Shown: positions 38,885 to 47,650, counted from the stretch's first letter. The stretch: 64,000 nt of DNA from VAZQ01 sp963816745 (GCA_963816745.1 CAWFLQ010000008.1:1-64000), one strand, 5' to 3'. A program made the numbers and translations. The notes: generated from the letters alone by a model not told the origin.

Positions 38885-38900
38885 GTGACCTTAATGTCAC
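38885..38900. promoter_or_regulatory. GTGAC-N6-GTCAC palindrome before porin copy 2
   Basis: Perfect five-base inverted repeat with a six-base AT-rich centre, 62 bases before the ATG of the second porin gene, in the 5' leader. It resembles CRP/FNR-type half sites, but the spacing is two bases too long for the Crp consensus. Confidence 0.4.
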
Positions 38901-38961
38901 GGACTCGCCAGCATTTCACGCGTAAAACCCGGGCATCGACAACAATCGGGGGAGTGTCCTA

Positions 38962-39702
38962 ATGAAAAAATTCTTGTTCGCAGGCGTTGCGATCGCCGCG
39001 CTCGTCGCATCGCCGGCGCTGGCGGCCGATCTCCGCCGGCCGCCGCCGCCGGTCAAGGCGCCGCCGCCGGTCGTCCCCATCTGGAGCTGGACCGGCTGCT
39101 ATTTCGGCGGCCACGTCGGCGGACTATGGGCGTCGAAGGATTGGATCGACGTGAATGGCTTCACTGGCATTCCCGGCAGTGCGGTCGGGGGCCATGATGT
39201 GGACGGCTTTCTGGGCGGCGCGCAGGTCGGTTGCGACTATCAGTTCGCTGGCGGGTTCGTGATCGGCATCGCGGCCGATTATGCCTGGACCGATGCCAGC
39301 AACAGCCATCTCGACCCGTTCGGCTTCGGCATCTCGTTCGAAACCAGAATCAAGTCGCTCGCGACCGTGACCGGCAGGATCGGTTATGGCTGGGACCGGT
39401 TCCTGGGCTACGTGAAAGGCGGCGGCGCGTGGGAGAGGGATGAACTCACGATCAACGACCCCTTGCTGGGCATCGCGACCGCAAGCGCCACTCGCTCCGG
39501 CTGGACCATTGGCGTCGGCGGCGAATACGCCTTCACGAACTACCTGACCGGCTTCATCGAGTACAACTACTATGACTTCGGCTCGAGGCAAAACAGCTTT
39601 GGGCCGTTCATCGTCGATGTCAACGACACCAAAAGCGTCATCAAGGGCGGCCTCAATTTCAGGTTCGGCGGCTACAGCGCTCCGGTGGCGGGCAGGTACT
39701 GA
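38962..39702 (+). CDS. outer-membrane beta-barrel protein (Omp25/RopB-like), copy 2
   Basis: A 246-residue paralogue of the preceding porin-like protein. The signal peptide MKKFLFAGVAIAALVASPALA is followed by a proline-rich linker (RRPPPPVKAPPP) and the barrel entry WSWTGCYFGGHVGG. Later strands include FAGGFVIGIAADYAW and GGEYAFTNYLTGFIEYNYYDF. It ends with GGLNFRFGGYSAPVAGRY, where the terminal aromatic is the usual Bam recognition residue. It has a separate promoter region and terminator, so the two paralogues are probably controlled differently. Confidence 0.93.
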   Translation: MKKFLFAGVAIAALVASPALAADLRRPPPPVKAPPPVVPIWSWTGCYFGGHVGGLWASKDWIDVNGFTGIPGSAVGGHDVDGFLGGAQVGCDYQFAGGFVIGIAADYAWTDASNSHLDPFGFGISFETRIKSLATVTGRIGYGWDRFLGYVKGGGAWERDELTINDPLLGIATASATRSGWTIGVGGEYAFTNYLTGFIEYNYYDFGSRQNSFGPFIVDVNDTKSVIKGGLNFRFGGYSAPVAGRY

Positions 39703-39728
39703 TCGCTCGAACTCGCCATCACACATCG

Positions 39729-39758
39729 AGAAGCCCCGGACCTTGCTCCGGGGCTTCT
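39729..39758 (+). terminator. intrinsic terminator of porin copy 2
   Basis: AGAAGCCCCGGA, a six-base loop and the exact complement TCCGGGGCTTCT, followed by GCTGTT. It lies between convergent genes and could serve both. Confidence 0.85.
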
Positions 39759-39783
39759 GCTGTTCAGCGCAGCGAAGCAAGCA

Positions 39784-40914
39784 TCAGGTCGTGCTTTCGG
39801 ACTCGGCCGTGCTGATGTGATTGCCGCGCCAGACGACTTCCGTGCCCATGAGCCCGCCGATCCAGAGCACGGGCAGGAGCAGATCGCGCAGCATCCACGC
39901 GAGCGGCGACCGCAGCGTCAAATGCCATCCGGCGGCGTAGGCGAGCACGGCTTCGGTGCCGTACCAGACTGTCGCGAAGGCGAAGAAGCCGGCCAGCGGC
40001 ATCCCCAGACTGGCGGCGACATAGGTCGCGGCGAGCAAGGGCCAGATGCCGCCCGCCAGAATTTCCAGCAGGTAGTAGCGCTTGAAAGAAGCCTGCCGCA
40101 GCCGCGCCCAGCGTAGCTGGCGCGCCCACACTTCACGGGCGCCGCGGTGGCCGAGCGGCTGCTCGAACGGCTGCTCCACGAGGCGAACGCGCAAACCCGC
40201 GCCGCGCACGACCTTGGTCGTGGCCGCGTCCTCCGCCGGCTCGGCCGCGAGCGCCCGCAGGCCGCCGGCCTGCTCGATCAGGCTCTTGCGATAGAGCATC
40301 GACTTGCCCTGGGCAAAACCGATGCCGATCGTATCGGCCACGTATTGCCAACGCGCCTGATAGGTATTGAGGAACGCGCATTCGAGCTCCGCCCAGAATC
40401 CATCCGGACGCGAGCCGACCGGCGGCGAGGCAACGAGGCCGGTATCCGAGCGCCAAGCGACGAGCAAACGCTCCATGTAGTCGCGCGGCATCAGCACGTT
40501 GCTGTCCGCCATCACGACCCAATCATGCTTGGCCGCGCGCCAGCCCTTGTAGACATTGTTCAGCTTCGGATTGTCGCTGATCGTCTCGTTGCCGATGAGG
40601 AGCCGCGCGGGAACGTCGGGATGCGCAGCGATCAAACGTTGCACGAGCGGCACGACGGTATCATGGGCGGATGCTGCGCAGAAGATGATCTCGTAGCGCG
40701 GATGGTCGAGATGGAAGGCCGAACGCAGCGTTTCTTCGCCGTGATTCTCTATCCCGCAAACCGGCCGAACCAGACTGACCGCGGGAGTGTGGCGCGGCGC
40801 TCGCACGGCGTCTCCGACCTTTCGGCAGCGCCGTGTCGCGATCAGGATGCTGGCGATATGACTGGCAGTCGCGACAAGAGAGAACGTGCCAGCGGCCCAA
40901 ATCGCTATCGTCAT
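39784..40914 (-). CDS. family 2/21 glycosyltransferase, ceramide glucosyltransferase-like
   Basis: Membrane-bound GT-A enzyme of 376 residues, similar to ceramide glucosyltransferases and HpnI-type lipid sugar transferases. An N-terminal helix (IAIWAAGTFSLVATASHIA) is followed by SLVRPVCGIENHGEETL, VVMADSNVLMPRDYM (DxN/D metal site), AEPAEDAATTKVV (third Asp) and RQLRWARLR, the QxxRW motif. Three or four C-terminal helices complete the topology. The frame is intact. The likely acceptor is a lipid (sphingolipid-, diacylglycerol- or hopanoid-type) at the inner membrane. No hopanoid genes are adjacent, so the substrate stays open. Confidence 0.85.
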   Translation of the reverse strand: MTIAIWAAGTFSLVATASHIASILIATRRCRKVGDAVRAPRHTPAVSLVRPVCGIENHGEETLRSAFHLDHPRYEIIFCAASAHDTVVPLVQRLIAAHPDVPARLLIGNETISDNPKLNNVYKGWRAAKHDWVVMADSNVLMPRDYMERLLVAWRSDTGLVASPPVGSRPDGFWAELECAFLNTYQARWQYVADTIGIGFAQGKSMLYRKSLIEQAGGLRALAAEPAEDAATTKVVRGAGLRVRLVEQPFEQPLGHRGAREVWARQLRWARLRQASFKRYYLLEILAGGIWPLLAATYVAASLGMPLAGFFAFATVWYGTEAVLAYAAGWHLTLRSPLAWMLRDLLLPVLWIGGLMGTEVVWRGNHISTAESESTT

Positions 40915-41065
40915 CCCCGAGCTATCTCACAGGGGTCGTGACACGCTTGTGACGAGCAAGAGGCTGACGAGCGAGGGGCGCCGATTCGCCACATGATCCA
41001 CCGCGCGAAATTGTGCGCCGATCGCCCTTGCCGGGAGGGGCGCCGCGGCGCTACCGTCCGCTGCA

Positions 41066-42055
41066 ATGGCGCAATCGCCCAACCCCGCTTTGCCGACCGC
41101 CGCCGATGTCGATGCCGCCGCGCAGCGACTGGCGGGAATCGCATTGCGCACGCCGCTTGTGACCTCGCCGGTGCTCGATGCGCTCACCGGCGCGCGCGTC
41201 TTCCTCAAGGCGGAGGTCCTGCAGCGCACCGGCTCGTTCAAGTTCCGCGGCGCCTACAACAGGCTCTCCTCGATCCCGCAGAGCGAGCGCGCCGGCGGCG
41301 TGGTGGCGTTCTCGTCCGGTAACCATGCGCAGGGCGTGGCGGCCGCCGCGCGGCTGCTCGGCATGCCGGCGGTCATCGTCATGCCCGCCGATGCGCCGCG
41401 CCCGAAGCGCGAGCGCACGGCCGCGCTCGGCGCCGAGGTCGTGCTCTACGACCGCGCGCGCGAGGACCGCCAGGCGATCGCCGGCGAGATCGCCGCCAAG
41501 CGTCACGCGGCGCTGGTGCCGCCCTATGACGATCCGCTGGTCATCGCGGGGCAGGGGACGACCGGCCGCGAGATCGTCGAGGATTTGGCGGCGCAGGGGC
41601 TGGTGCCGGACGTGGTCGCGGTTACCGCTTCGGGCGGCGGGCTGGCCGCGGGGATCGCACTGGCGGTGAAGGCACGCGTGCCGCAGGCGCGCCTCTATAC
41701 CGCCGAGCCCGAAGGCTTCGACGATCACGCCCGTTCGTTCAAGAGCGGACAGCGGGAAAAGAACGCCGCGCTCAGCGGCACCATCTGCGACGCGCTCATG
41801 GCGCAGACGCCGGGCGAGCTCACCTTCGCCATCAACCGCGAGCTGATCGGCGCCGGCGCCGCCGTCAGCGACCAGGAGGTGGCCGCCGCCGTCGCCTTTG
41901 CCTTCCACGAGCTCAAGCTCGTGGTGGAGCCGGGCGGGGCGGTCGCGCTCGCGGCGCTCCTGTCGGGCAAGATCGACGTGAAGGGCAAGATCGCCGTCGC
42001 AGTCCTCTCCGGCGGCAATGTCGATCCCGAGCTGTTCTATCGGCTGGTGGCTTAG
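41066..42055 (+). CDS. threonine/serine dehydratase (PLP-dependent)
   Basis: Fold-type II PLP enzyme of 329 residues that deaminates threonine or serine to the 2-keto acid. LQRTGSFKFRGAYN holds the Schiff-base lysine, FSSGNHAQGVAAAA the substrate loop and TASGGGLAAGIAL the phosphate-binding glycines. VVEPGGAVALAAL and VLSGGNVD close the domain. There is no C-terminal ACT domain, so it is the catabolic or serine-racemase-like type rather than feedback-regulated IlvA. The frame is intact. It is divergent from the glycosyltransferase and convergent with the repeat protein. Confidence 0.92.
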   Translation: MAQSPNPALPTAADVDAAAQRLAGIALRTPLVTSPVLDALTGARVFLKAEVLQRTGSFKFRGAYNRLSSIPQSERAGGVVAFSSGNHAQGVAAAARLLGMPAVIVMPADAPRPKRERTAALGAEVVLYDRAREDRQAIAGEIAAKRHAALVPPYDDPLVIAGQGTTGREIVEDLAAQGLVPDVVAVTASGGGLAAGIALAVKARVPQARLYTAEPEGFDDHARSFKSGQREKNAALSGTICDALMAQTPGELTFAINRELIGAGAAVSDQEVAAAVAFAFHELKLVVEPGGAVALAALLSGKIDVKGKIAVAVLSGGNVDPELFYRLVA

Positions 42056-42062
42056 AGCATCT

Positions 42063-43841
42063 TCACGTGAAGAGCGCGATTCGCTCCTCGGGCGTCATCG
42101 CCCGCAGCGCCGCCAGCGGATCGCGTGGCGCAGATGCTGCGGCCGCGGCGGGCGGTGCCGCCGGCGCAGCGAGCGGTTGCGGAATCGGCTCCGCAATCGG
42201 CAAGGAATAGGCAGGGGCTTGCGGGGCCGGCGCAGCGGCGGTTTCCGCCGGGGCCGGGGCAAGCGGTTCCTTGTCGGTGTCCGCAATCATGACGGCCGAT
42301 CTTTCCACGGAAGGCTGCGGCGCTGCAACGGGCGGGAGACGTTCCGGCAACGGCACGGCCTCGAGCACGCTTGCCGCGGTTACCATCGTCGGCGCCTCTG
42401 TGCGCGCATCGTCTGTCGGATATTCGACCAGAAAGACCACGGCGGCCTCGGGCGGCCTGAATAGCGGGCTGACCGGCGCGCTCTCGACCGCGGGTGCTTC
42501 GGCAGGCTGCTCCGGGAACAGTGGCTCGACCGCGATCGGCGCGTGCTCGAGCTCTGCCCGCCGTTCGTCGGCGGGTGTCTTGCGCCATGCGACAGCGGCC
42601 ACGACGAGCGGCTCGAGCTCGATCTGCGGGATCGTGGCCCGCACCGCCGCCGACGGCGCCGGGTCAGGCTGGGGCTCGGTCTCGATCGGCACGGCGGCAA
42701 TTTCGGCCGCTAAGGGCGCCGCGGGTTCTTCCGTGAGGGGGGCCGGACTCTCGGGCGGCGGCTCCGTGGCGATCGTCACCGAGGTGACCGGGATGGACAC
42801 CGGCGCCTCCGCCATCTGCGCCGCCGGTGCTTCCTGATCTGGCAACATCATGGCATGGATGCCGGCGGCATCGTGGCCGTTGCCGCCGTGCGGCGGCGCG
42901 CTTTCGGCCGCCGGGGGAGCCGGCGGTTCTTCCGAGACAAGGGGGGCCGGACCTTCGGGCGGCGGCTCCGCGGCGATCGTCGCCGAGGTGACCGGGATGG
43001 AATCCGGCGCCTCGGCCATCTGCGCCGCCGGTGCCTCCTGATCCGGCGACATCACGGCATGGATGCCATTGGCATCATGGCCGTTGCCGCCGTGCGGCGG
43101 CGCGCTCGCCGCTTCAACCTCTTCGTCAGGCAATGCTTGGTAAGTCGATGGCTCGTCGATCGAAATCTGGTCAGTAGGCAGGTCGGCCTCGTGCGCCGGC
43201 GCTAGCTCTTCGGCAGGCGCTTGTTCCACGGCGGGCGTTTTTTCCTCAGCAGGCGTCTGGGCAGGCCCAGCGCAGGCATCCAGCATCGCGTTGATCCGCC
43301 GCTCGAGATAGTGCAGCACCTCGCCGAGTTTCTGTTTGCGATGGTCGTCGGGGTTGCGCAGCGACGATGCCAGTAGAATCGAGGACGCCAGCGCTTCGAT
43401 CTGCTGGCTGATGCGGGAATCGAGGCCGCGCTCGCGCATGGTCCAGGCAACGTCCTGGATGCGCTCAGCGGCAGCGAATATTTCGCGGTTTGCCGCCACC
43501 GGGGGCGCCGGCGCGGCGGCTCCCGTCGCCGGAGCCGGGGCTTTGGGCTCGATCGCGGCGACGTCGGCGCGGGTCTGGGCGATCACCTTGGCCATGTCGA
43601 GGAGCTCGCCGCGAAAGCTCTGATAGACCTGCCGATCCCGTTCGCCGCGAATCGTCGCCTCGATGCGTTCGATCGCCGCCAGCACCTGCGTGGTGTCGGT
43701 ATTGCGGTTGCGGCGCGCGTATTCGTCCAGGAACCAGCGCCCGCGTGCGCTTTCCGCCATGGTCGCGCAAATGATGTCGTATTCGCCCTCAGCCGGGGGC
43801 TGGGGCGGGATTGTGGATAACGCCGAAGGTTTTTCCGACAT
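42063..43841 (-). CDS. hypothetical protein with helical N-terminus and duplicated Pro/Ala-rich tail
   Basis: A 592-residue protein of unknown function. Residues about 20-100 form a conserved-looking helical domain (YDIICATMAESARGRWFLDEY, QVLAAIERIEATI), and about 105-190 a second helical stretch ending LHYLERRINAMLDACAG. From about 195 on the chain is acidic and very rich in Pro, Ala and Glu. It holds a roughly 67-residue block repeated twice (PPHGGNGHDA..GIHA..PDQEAPAAQMAEAP). There is no signal peptide. The last 30 residues (PRDPLAALRAMTPEERIALFT) look structured again. A long disordered linker between two small domains is likely. The N-terminal domain is found in other rhizobia by my recollection, unassigned. 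Confidence 0.75.
   Translation of the reverse strand: MSEKPSALSTIPPQPPAEGEYDIICATMAESARGRWFLDEYARRNRNTDTTQVLAAIERIEATIRGERDRQVYQSFRGELLDMAKVIAQTRADVAAIEPKAPAPATGAAAPAPPVAANREIFAAAERIQDVAWTMRERGLDSRISQQIEALASSILLASSLRNPDDHRKQKLGEVLHYLERRINAMLDACAGPAQTPAEEKTPAVEQAPAEELAPAHEADLPTDQISIDEPSTYQALPDEEVEAASAPPHGGNGHDANGIHAVMSPDQEAPAAQMAEAPDSIPVTSATIAAEPPPEGPAPLVSEEPPAPPAAESAPPHGGNGHDAAGIHAMMLPDQEAPAAQMAEAPVSIPVTSVTIATEPPPESPAPLTEEPAAPLAAEIAAVPIETEPQPDPAPSAAVRATIPQIELEPLVVAAVAWRKTPADERRAELEHAPIAVEPLFPEQPAEAPAVESAPVSPLFRPPEAAVVFLVEYPTDDARTEAPTMVTAASVLEAVPLPERLPPVAAPQPSVERSAVMIADTDKEPLAPAPAETAAAPAPQAPAYSLPIAEPIPQPLAAPAAPPAAAAASAPRDPLAALRAMTPEERIALFT
42711..43112 (-). repeat. in-gene tandem duplication, two units of about 200 bp
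   Basis: Two head-to-tail copies of roughly 198-201 bases (about 42711-42908 and 42910-43112) inside the Pro/Ala-rich gene. Each starts in coding sense with PPHGGNGHDA and ends near PPAPPAAE. They differ at scattered positions and by one codon, so the event is fairly recent and frame-preserving. Confidence 0.82.
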
Positions 43842-43901
43842 GGCACCACGGAACCATCAAGCGTCTACGATCAGCACGATCGGCCACCGAGCGCAATCGG
43901 C

Positions 43902-45566
43902 GTGATGTCAAGTAATCCCCAGATACCCACAGGCTCGACGTTTGCGTGGCGGCTGGCGGTCTTTTACGCTGCGCTCTTCGTCGTGCTCGGCGTGCAACTG
44001 CCATTCCTGCCGCTCTGGCTTGCGGCCAAGGGCTTGGATGCCGGTGCCATCGGCGTTGTGCTGGCGATCCCCATGGTCGTGCGGGTGCTGGCAATCCCGC
44101 TGGCGACGCGCCACGCCGACCGCAATGACGCGCTGCGCTCGGCGATCGTGATCGCGGCGACGGCCGCCGCGCTCGGCTACGGCGCGGTCGGCTTGGCGCC
44201 GGGCGCTGCCCCCATCATGGCGGCCTTCGCGCTCGCCTCCGCCTTCTACACGCCGATCATGCCGCTCACCGATGCCTACGCATTGCGGGGCCTCGGCCAC
44301 TTCCGCCGGGCCTATGGCCCGGTGCGGCTATGGGGCTCGTTGGCCTTCATTGCCGGCAGCTTCGGCGCCGGCGTCCTGCTCGACCTCATCGCCGCGCGCG
44401 ATCTCATCTGGCTGATCGTGGCGGGCATGGCGATCACGGCCGCTGCCGCCTGCGCCCTGGCGCCGCTCGCACCGCGCACCGCCGCGAGCCCCGATCCAGC
44501 CCCTGCTGCCAAAACGGCACCGTCTGCCGCGCCCAGCCTGTTGCGGGACCCCGTCTTCCTGGCCGTTGCCGCCGCCGCGAGCCTCGTGCAGGCGAGCCAC
44601 GCCGTCTATTACGGCTTCTCCGCGCTCGACTGGCGGGCGGCCGGGCTCGACGGCGCGGCGATCGGAGCGCTGTGGGCGCTCGGAGTCGTGGCGGAGGTTG
44701 CGCTGTTCGCGATTTCCGGGCGCCTGCGGATGGCCCCGACCACGCTGCTCATGATCGGAGCGGCGGGCGCCGTGATTCGCTGGAGCGCGATGGCGCTCGA
44801 GCCGGCCCCCGCGCTGCTGCCGATCCTGCAATGCCTGCATGGGCTGTCGTTCGGCGCCACCCATCTCGGCGCAATCGGCTTCATCGCGCACGCGGCACCT
44901 GCCGCCATGGGCGCGACCGCGCAAGGCTATCTCGCGGTCGCGCAGGGCCTGGTGATGGCGCTGGCGATGGGAGCTTCCGGCCTGCTCTATGCGGGCTGGG
45001 GCGGCGTCGCCTATGGGGCGATGGCACTCATGGCAGCGGCCGGCGGCCTGCTTGCGGCCGCCGCCGCGGACGCGTTCTCACTCGCAGGTCTGATACATCG
45101 CAGCGAGCTCGCGGCCGCTGAGATACTTCATGCGCGGAGACAGGCCGCCGCGTCGCGCGATCCAGCTGCGCACGTGCTCGGGATACATGTCCATCAGCAG
45201 CTGCGTCGCCTGCGGGCTCGCGACCGGTCGGCCATTTTCGCCGGGACGCCACGCGGCATGGAAGCCGAGGCGTGCCCGCGACGTCACGCAGATGCGGTTC
45301 CGCGGAATCGCGCCGAGCACCATGGTGCAGGCCGAAAGGCAGGGCCCGTCGATGATCACCCGTTCGCCCGAACCGCGCAGCACCGCCAACTTTTCGAGAT
45401 AAGGTCCGATCTGGCCGCCCGCGTCCGCTCTGATCCGTACCGCCGCCGACGCACTCGTAACCGCCGACGCCGCTATCGCGGCGCCCAAAAGAAGCCCACC
45501 AAGTCGCATGAGTTCCCCTCTGTCGTGCTTGTCCCGTGGCCCCCATGCGAGGCGTTCGAACACTAA
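43902..45566 (+). CDS. MFS transporter; 3' end reads through into antisense gene
   Basis: Major facilitator of the 3-phenylpropionate/LacY-like (MFS_1_like) group. Twelve hydrophobic helices occupy about residues 10-395. LPLWLAAKGLDAGAIGVVLAIP, the loop RHADRNDALR and RLWGSLAFIAGSFGAGVLLD are typical. The last helix ends near 45085 (LMAAAGGLLAAAAADAF). After that the frame stays open for 160 more codons, but these are simply the reverse side of the minus-strand COG3904-like gene and look unlike a protein. The true stop probably lies near 45090 and was lost by an indel or mutation. Start is ATG 43902 or 43905. Confidence 0.82.
   Translation: MMSSNPQIPTGSTFAWRLAVFYAALFVVLGVQLPFLPLWLAAKGLDAGAIGVVLAIPMVVRVLAIPLATRHADRNDALRSAIVIAATAAALGYGAVGLAPGAAPIMAAFALASAFYTPIMPLTDAYALRGLGHFRRAYGPVRLWGSLAFIAGSFGAGVLLDLIAARDLIWLIVAGMAITAAAACALAPLAPRTAASPDPAPAAKTAPSAAPSLLRDPVFLAVAAAASLVQASHAVYYGFSALDWRAAGLDGAAIGALWALGVVAEVALFAISGRLRMAPTTLLMIGAAGAVIRWSAMALEPAPALLPILQCLHGLSFGATHLGAIGFIAHAAPAAMGATAQGYLAVAQGLVMALAMGASGLLYAGWGGVAYGAMALMAAAGGLLAAAAADAFSLAGLIHRSELAAAEILHARRQAAASRDPAAHVLGIHVHQQLRRLRARDRSAIFAGTPRGMEAEACPRRHADAVPRNRAEHHGAGRKAGPVDDHPFARTAQHRQLFEIRSDLAARVRSDPYRRRRTRNRRRRYRGAQKKPTKSHEFPSVVLVPWPPCEAFEH
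45078..45509 (-). CDS. COG3904-like predicted periplasmic protein
   Basis: A 143-residue exported protein. The start at 45509 gives a signal peptide (MRLGGLLLGAAIAASAVTSASA); a longer frame to 45563 lacks one. The mature domain has ERVIIDGPCLSACTMVLGAIP, resembling the nucleophile loop of ClpP/SppA-like crotonase folds (G-P-C-x-S-A-C-T), and RARLGFHAAW, which places a histidine where those peptidases have the catalytic one. COG3904 proteins are generally described as predicted periplasmic proteins of this fold. Activity is unproven. Confidence 0.75.
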   Translation of the reverse strand: MRLGGLLLGAAIAASAVTSASAAVRIRADAGGQIGPYLEKLAVLRGSGERVIIDGPCLSACTMVLGAIPRNRICVTSRARLGFHAAWRPGENGRPVASPQATQLLMDMYPEHVRSWIARRGGLSPRMKYLSGRELAAMYQTCE

Positions 45567-45630
45567 GATTTGACGCGAATGTGGAGCGATTGGTCGAATT
45601 CGTGCTCAAATGAAAATAACACTAACAAGC

Positions 45631-45659
45631 AGATGGAACTTTTTCTTCGAGTTCCATCT
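45631..45659 (-). terminator. hairpin downstream of the six-gene binding-protein operon
   Basis: AGATGGAACT and its exact complement AGTTCCATCT flank a nine-base loop. On the minus strand it follows the stop of the last Bug gene by about 24 bases and is trailed by a T-rich stretch, consistent with an operon terminator, although the U-run is interrupted. Confidence 0.6.
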
Positions 45660-45682
45660 GAATCATCGTTCAGGCTGAATCG

Positions 45683-46666
45683 TCATTCCAGCTTTGCCGC
45701 CGAGGCCTTGACCAGCGCCGCCCATTTCGGCGCCTCGGAAGCGATGAAGTCCGCGAAGTCCTGCGGCGAGCCGATCTTTGCCTCCGCGCTGAAGCGGGCG
45801 AAGTTGTCTTTGATCTCAGGAGATTGCAGGCCCTGGTTGATGGCGGCATTGAGCTTGCCGACCACCGCCGCCGGAGCACCCGCCGGCGCCAGCACGCCGG
45901 TCCAAGAGGCCGGGGGAAATTGCGTGTAGCCGCTTTCGATCATGGTCGGCACATCGGGGAGCGCGGGAATGCGCTGCGGCGACATCACCGCGAGCGGCCG
46001 CACTTTGCCGGATTGAATGTGCGGCAGGAGCGTGGTCACGCCCTCGATGGTCATGTGCATTTGCCCCGCCAGCAGGTCCGTCGTCGCCTGCGCCGCGCCC
46101 TTGTAGGGGACATAGAAGATGTCGGTGCCGGTCGTCACCTTGAACAATTCTCCGACCAGGTGCGGCGGCGTGCCGATGGTGGCGCCGAAATTCAGCTTGC
46201 CCGGATTGGCCTTGGCATAGGCGATGAAGTCGGCGAGCGTCGTCGGCGGCAAGGTGGCCGCGATACCGAGCACGAACGGCACGCGCGACACCAGCGCGAT
46301 CGGCGCGAAGCTCTTGACCGGATCATAGTCGACGTTCTTGTACAGCGCCGGCGCAATGCCGAGCGTCGCGGAGCTGCCGTACAATAGGGTGTAGCCATCG
46401 GGGTCCGCGCCGGCGACGGATTTCGAGGCGATGGTGCCGCCGGCGCCGGGCCGGTTGTCGATGACCACCTGTCCCAAATTCATCGAAAGATGCTGCGCAA
46501 CAAGCCGGGCCACGTAGTCGGTCGGCCCGCCCGGCGGGAACGGAACGACCAGCTTGATCGGCTTGTCCGGATAGGTTTGTGCCGATGCAGATCCGATAAG
46601 AGGCTGCCCGCTCGCAGGCAGGCCGAGCGCGATCACGGCCGAGAGCAAAATCCGTTTGCCGAGCAT
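45683..46666 (-). CDS. Bug/TctC solute-binding protein, array member 6
   Basis: Periplasmic tripartite-tricarboxylate binding protein of 327 residues, distal in a six-gene minus-strand operon. The signal peptide is MLGKRILLSAVIALGLPAS and the mature start YPDKPIKLVVPFPPGGPTDYVA. IDNRPGAGGTIASKSVAGADPDGYTLLYG carries the family's beta-strand and loop that closes on the ligand carboxylate, here in short: NRPGAGG and PDGYTLLYG. FGATIGTPPHLVGELF and VPYKGAAQATTDLLAGQ follow. It ends LVKASAAKLE. The frame is intact. No TctA/TctB membrane genes are near; ligand unknown. Confidence 0.93.
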   Translation of the reverse strand: MLGKRILLSAVIALGLPASGQPLIGSASAQTYPDKPIKLVVPFPPGGPTDYVARLVAQHLSMNLGQVVIDNRPGAGGTIASKSVAGADPDGYTLLYGSSATLGIAPALYKNVDYDPVKSFAPIALVSRVPFVLGIAATLPPTTLADFIAYAKANPGKLNFGATIGTPPHLVGELFKVTTGTDIFYVPYKGAAQATTDLLAGQMHMTIEGVTTLLPHIQSGKVRPLAVMSPQRIPALPDVPTMIESGYTQFPPASWTGVLAPAGAPAAVVGKLNAAINQGLQSPEIKDNFARFSAEAKIGSPQDFADFIASEAPKWAALVKASAAKLE

Positions 46667-46681
46667 GTTGCCTCCGTGTGG

Positions 46682-47650
46682 TCACTCGACCTTGATGTTC
46701 GTTGCCTTCACGATGTCGGCCCATTTGCGCGCCTCGGCGGCGAGAAAGGTGCCGAACTCCTGCGGCGAGGCGATGTTCGGGTCGACGTTGAACTTGGCGA
46801 GGCTCTGCTTCATCTCGGGCGACTTCAGGCCCTCATTGATGGCCCCATTGACCTTGGCGACGAGCTCCGGCGGCGTGCCGGCCGGCGCCAGGATCCCGGT
46901 CCAGAACGACAGGACGTAGTCGGGATAGCCGCTTTCGATCATGGTCGGGACATCCGGCAAATCGCCGCTGCGGGTCGTGCCGGTCACGGCGAGCGCGCGC
47001 ACCTTGCCGTCGCGGATGTGGGGCAGCAGCGATCCGATGCCGTCGATCATCATCTGAATCTGGCCGGCCACCATGTCGGTCATGGCCTGCGCCATGCCGC
47101 GATAGGGCACGAACACGATGTCCGCACCGGTCGTCAGCGTGAACAGCCCCCAGGCGATGTGGGGCGGAGACGCGACGCCGGCACCGTTGTGGAGCTTGCC
47201 GGGATTGGCCTTGGCGTAGGCGACGAGCTCCTTCACCGTTTTCGCCGGCACGCCCGCGTTCACCGCCACGACCATCGAGCCGACCGAGACCGACGCCACC
47301 GGCGCGAAGCTCTTGACGACGTCGTAGTCGAGATTCTTGAACAACGCCGGGCCGATCGAGAGCGATGTGGTGCTGCCGTATAAGAGCGTGTAGCCGTCGG
47401 GCTCGGCGGTCGCCGCCGCGCGCGTGCCGATGGTGGCGCCGCCGCCGGGACGATTGTCGATCACCACGTTCTGCCCGAGGCGCGCCGAGATGTCGTTGCC
47501 GACCAGGCGCGCGATGGTGTCGGGCGGTCCGCCCGCGGGGAACGGTACGATCAGCTTGATCGGGCGGTTGGGGTAGGACTGCGCAGCGGCGTCGGCGGTG
47601 TTGAGGCCGGCGATCACGATTGCTGCCAGTAGAACTCGTGTGGCGATCAT
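46682..47650 (-). CDS. Bug/TctC solute-binding protein, array member 5
   Basis: 322 residues, intact. Signal peptide MIATRVLLAAIVIAGLNTADA, then YPNRPIKLIVPFPAGGPPDTIA. IDNRPGGGATIGTRAAATAEPD corresponds to the ligand-loop region, and VPYRGMAQAMTDMVAGQ to the second lobe. VGSMVVAVNAGVPAKTV replaces the VVHP form seen in members 2-4, so the pocket is probably different. It is separated from its neighbours by 15 and 18 bases and is clearly cotranscribed. It ends VKATNIKVE, very like members 3 and 2, showing common descent by tandem duplication. Confidence 0.93.
   Translation of the reverse strand: MIATRVLLAAIVIAGLNTADAAAQSYPNRPIKLIVPFPAGGPPDTIARLVGNDISARLGQNVVIDNRPGGGATIGTRAAATAEPDGYTLLYGSTTSLSIGPALFKNLDYDVVKSFAPVASVSVGSMVVAVNAGVPAKTVKELVAYAKANPGKLHNGAGVASPPHIAWGLFTLTTGADIVFVPYRGMAQAMTDMVAGQIQMMIDGIGSLLPHIRDGKVRALAVTGTTRSGDLPDVPTMIESGYPDYVLSFWTGILAPAGTPPELVAKVNGAINEGLKSPEMKQSLAKFNVDPNIASPQEFGTFLAAEARKWADIVKATNIKVE

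Noticed and set aside
38884..38901. Crp/Fnr binding site
   Set aside because: The inverted halves are there, but the centre is two bases longer than the Crp consensus and the outer bases do not match. Listed only as a palindrome.
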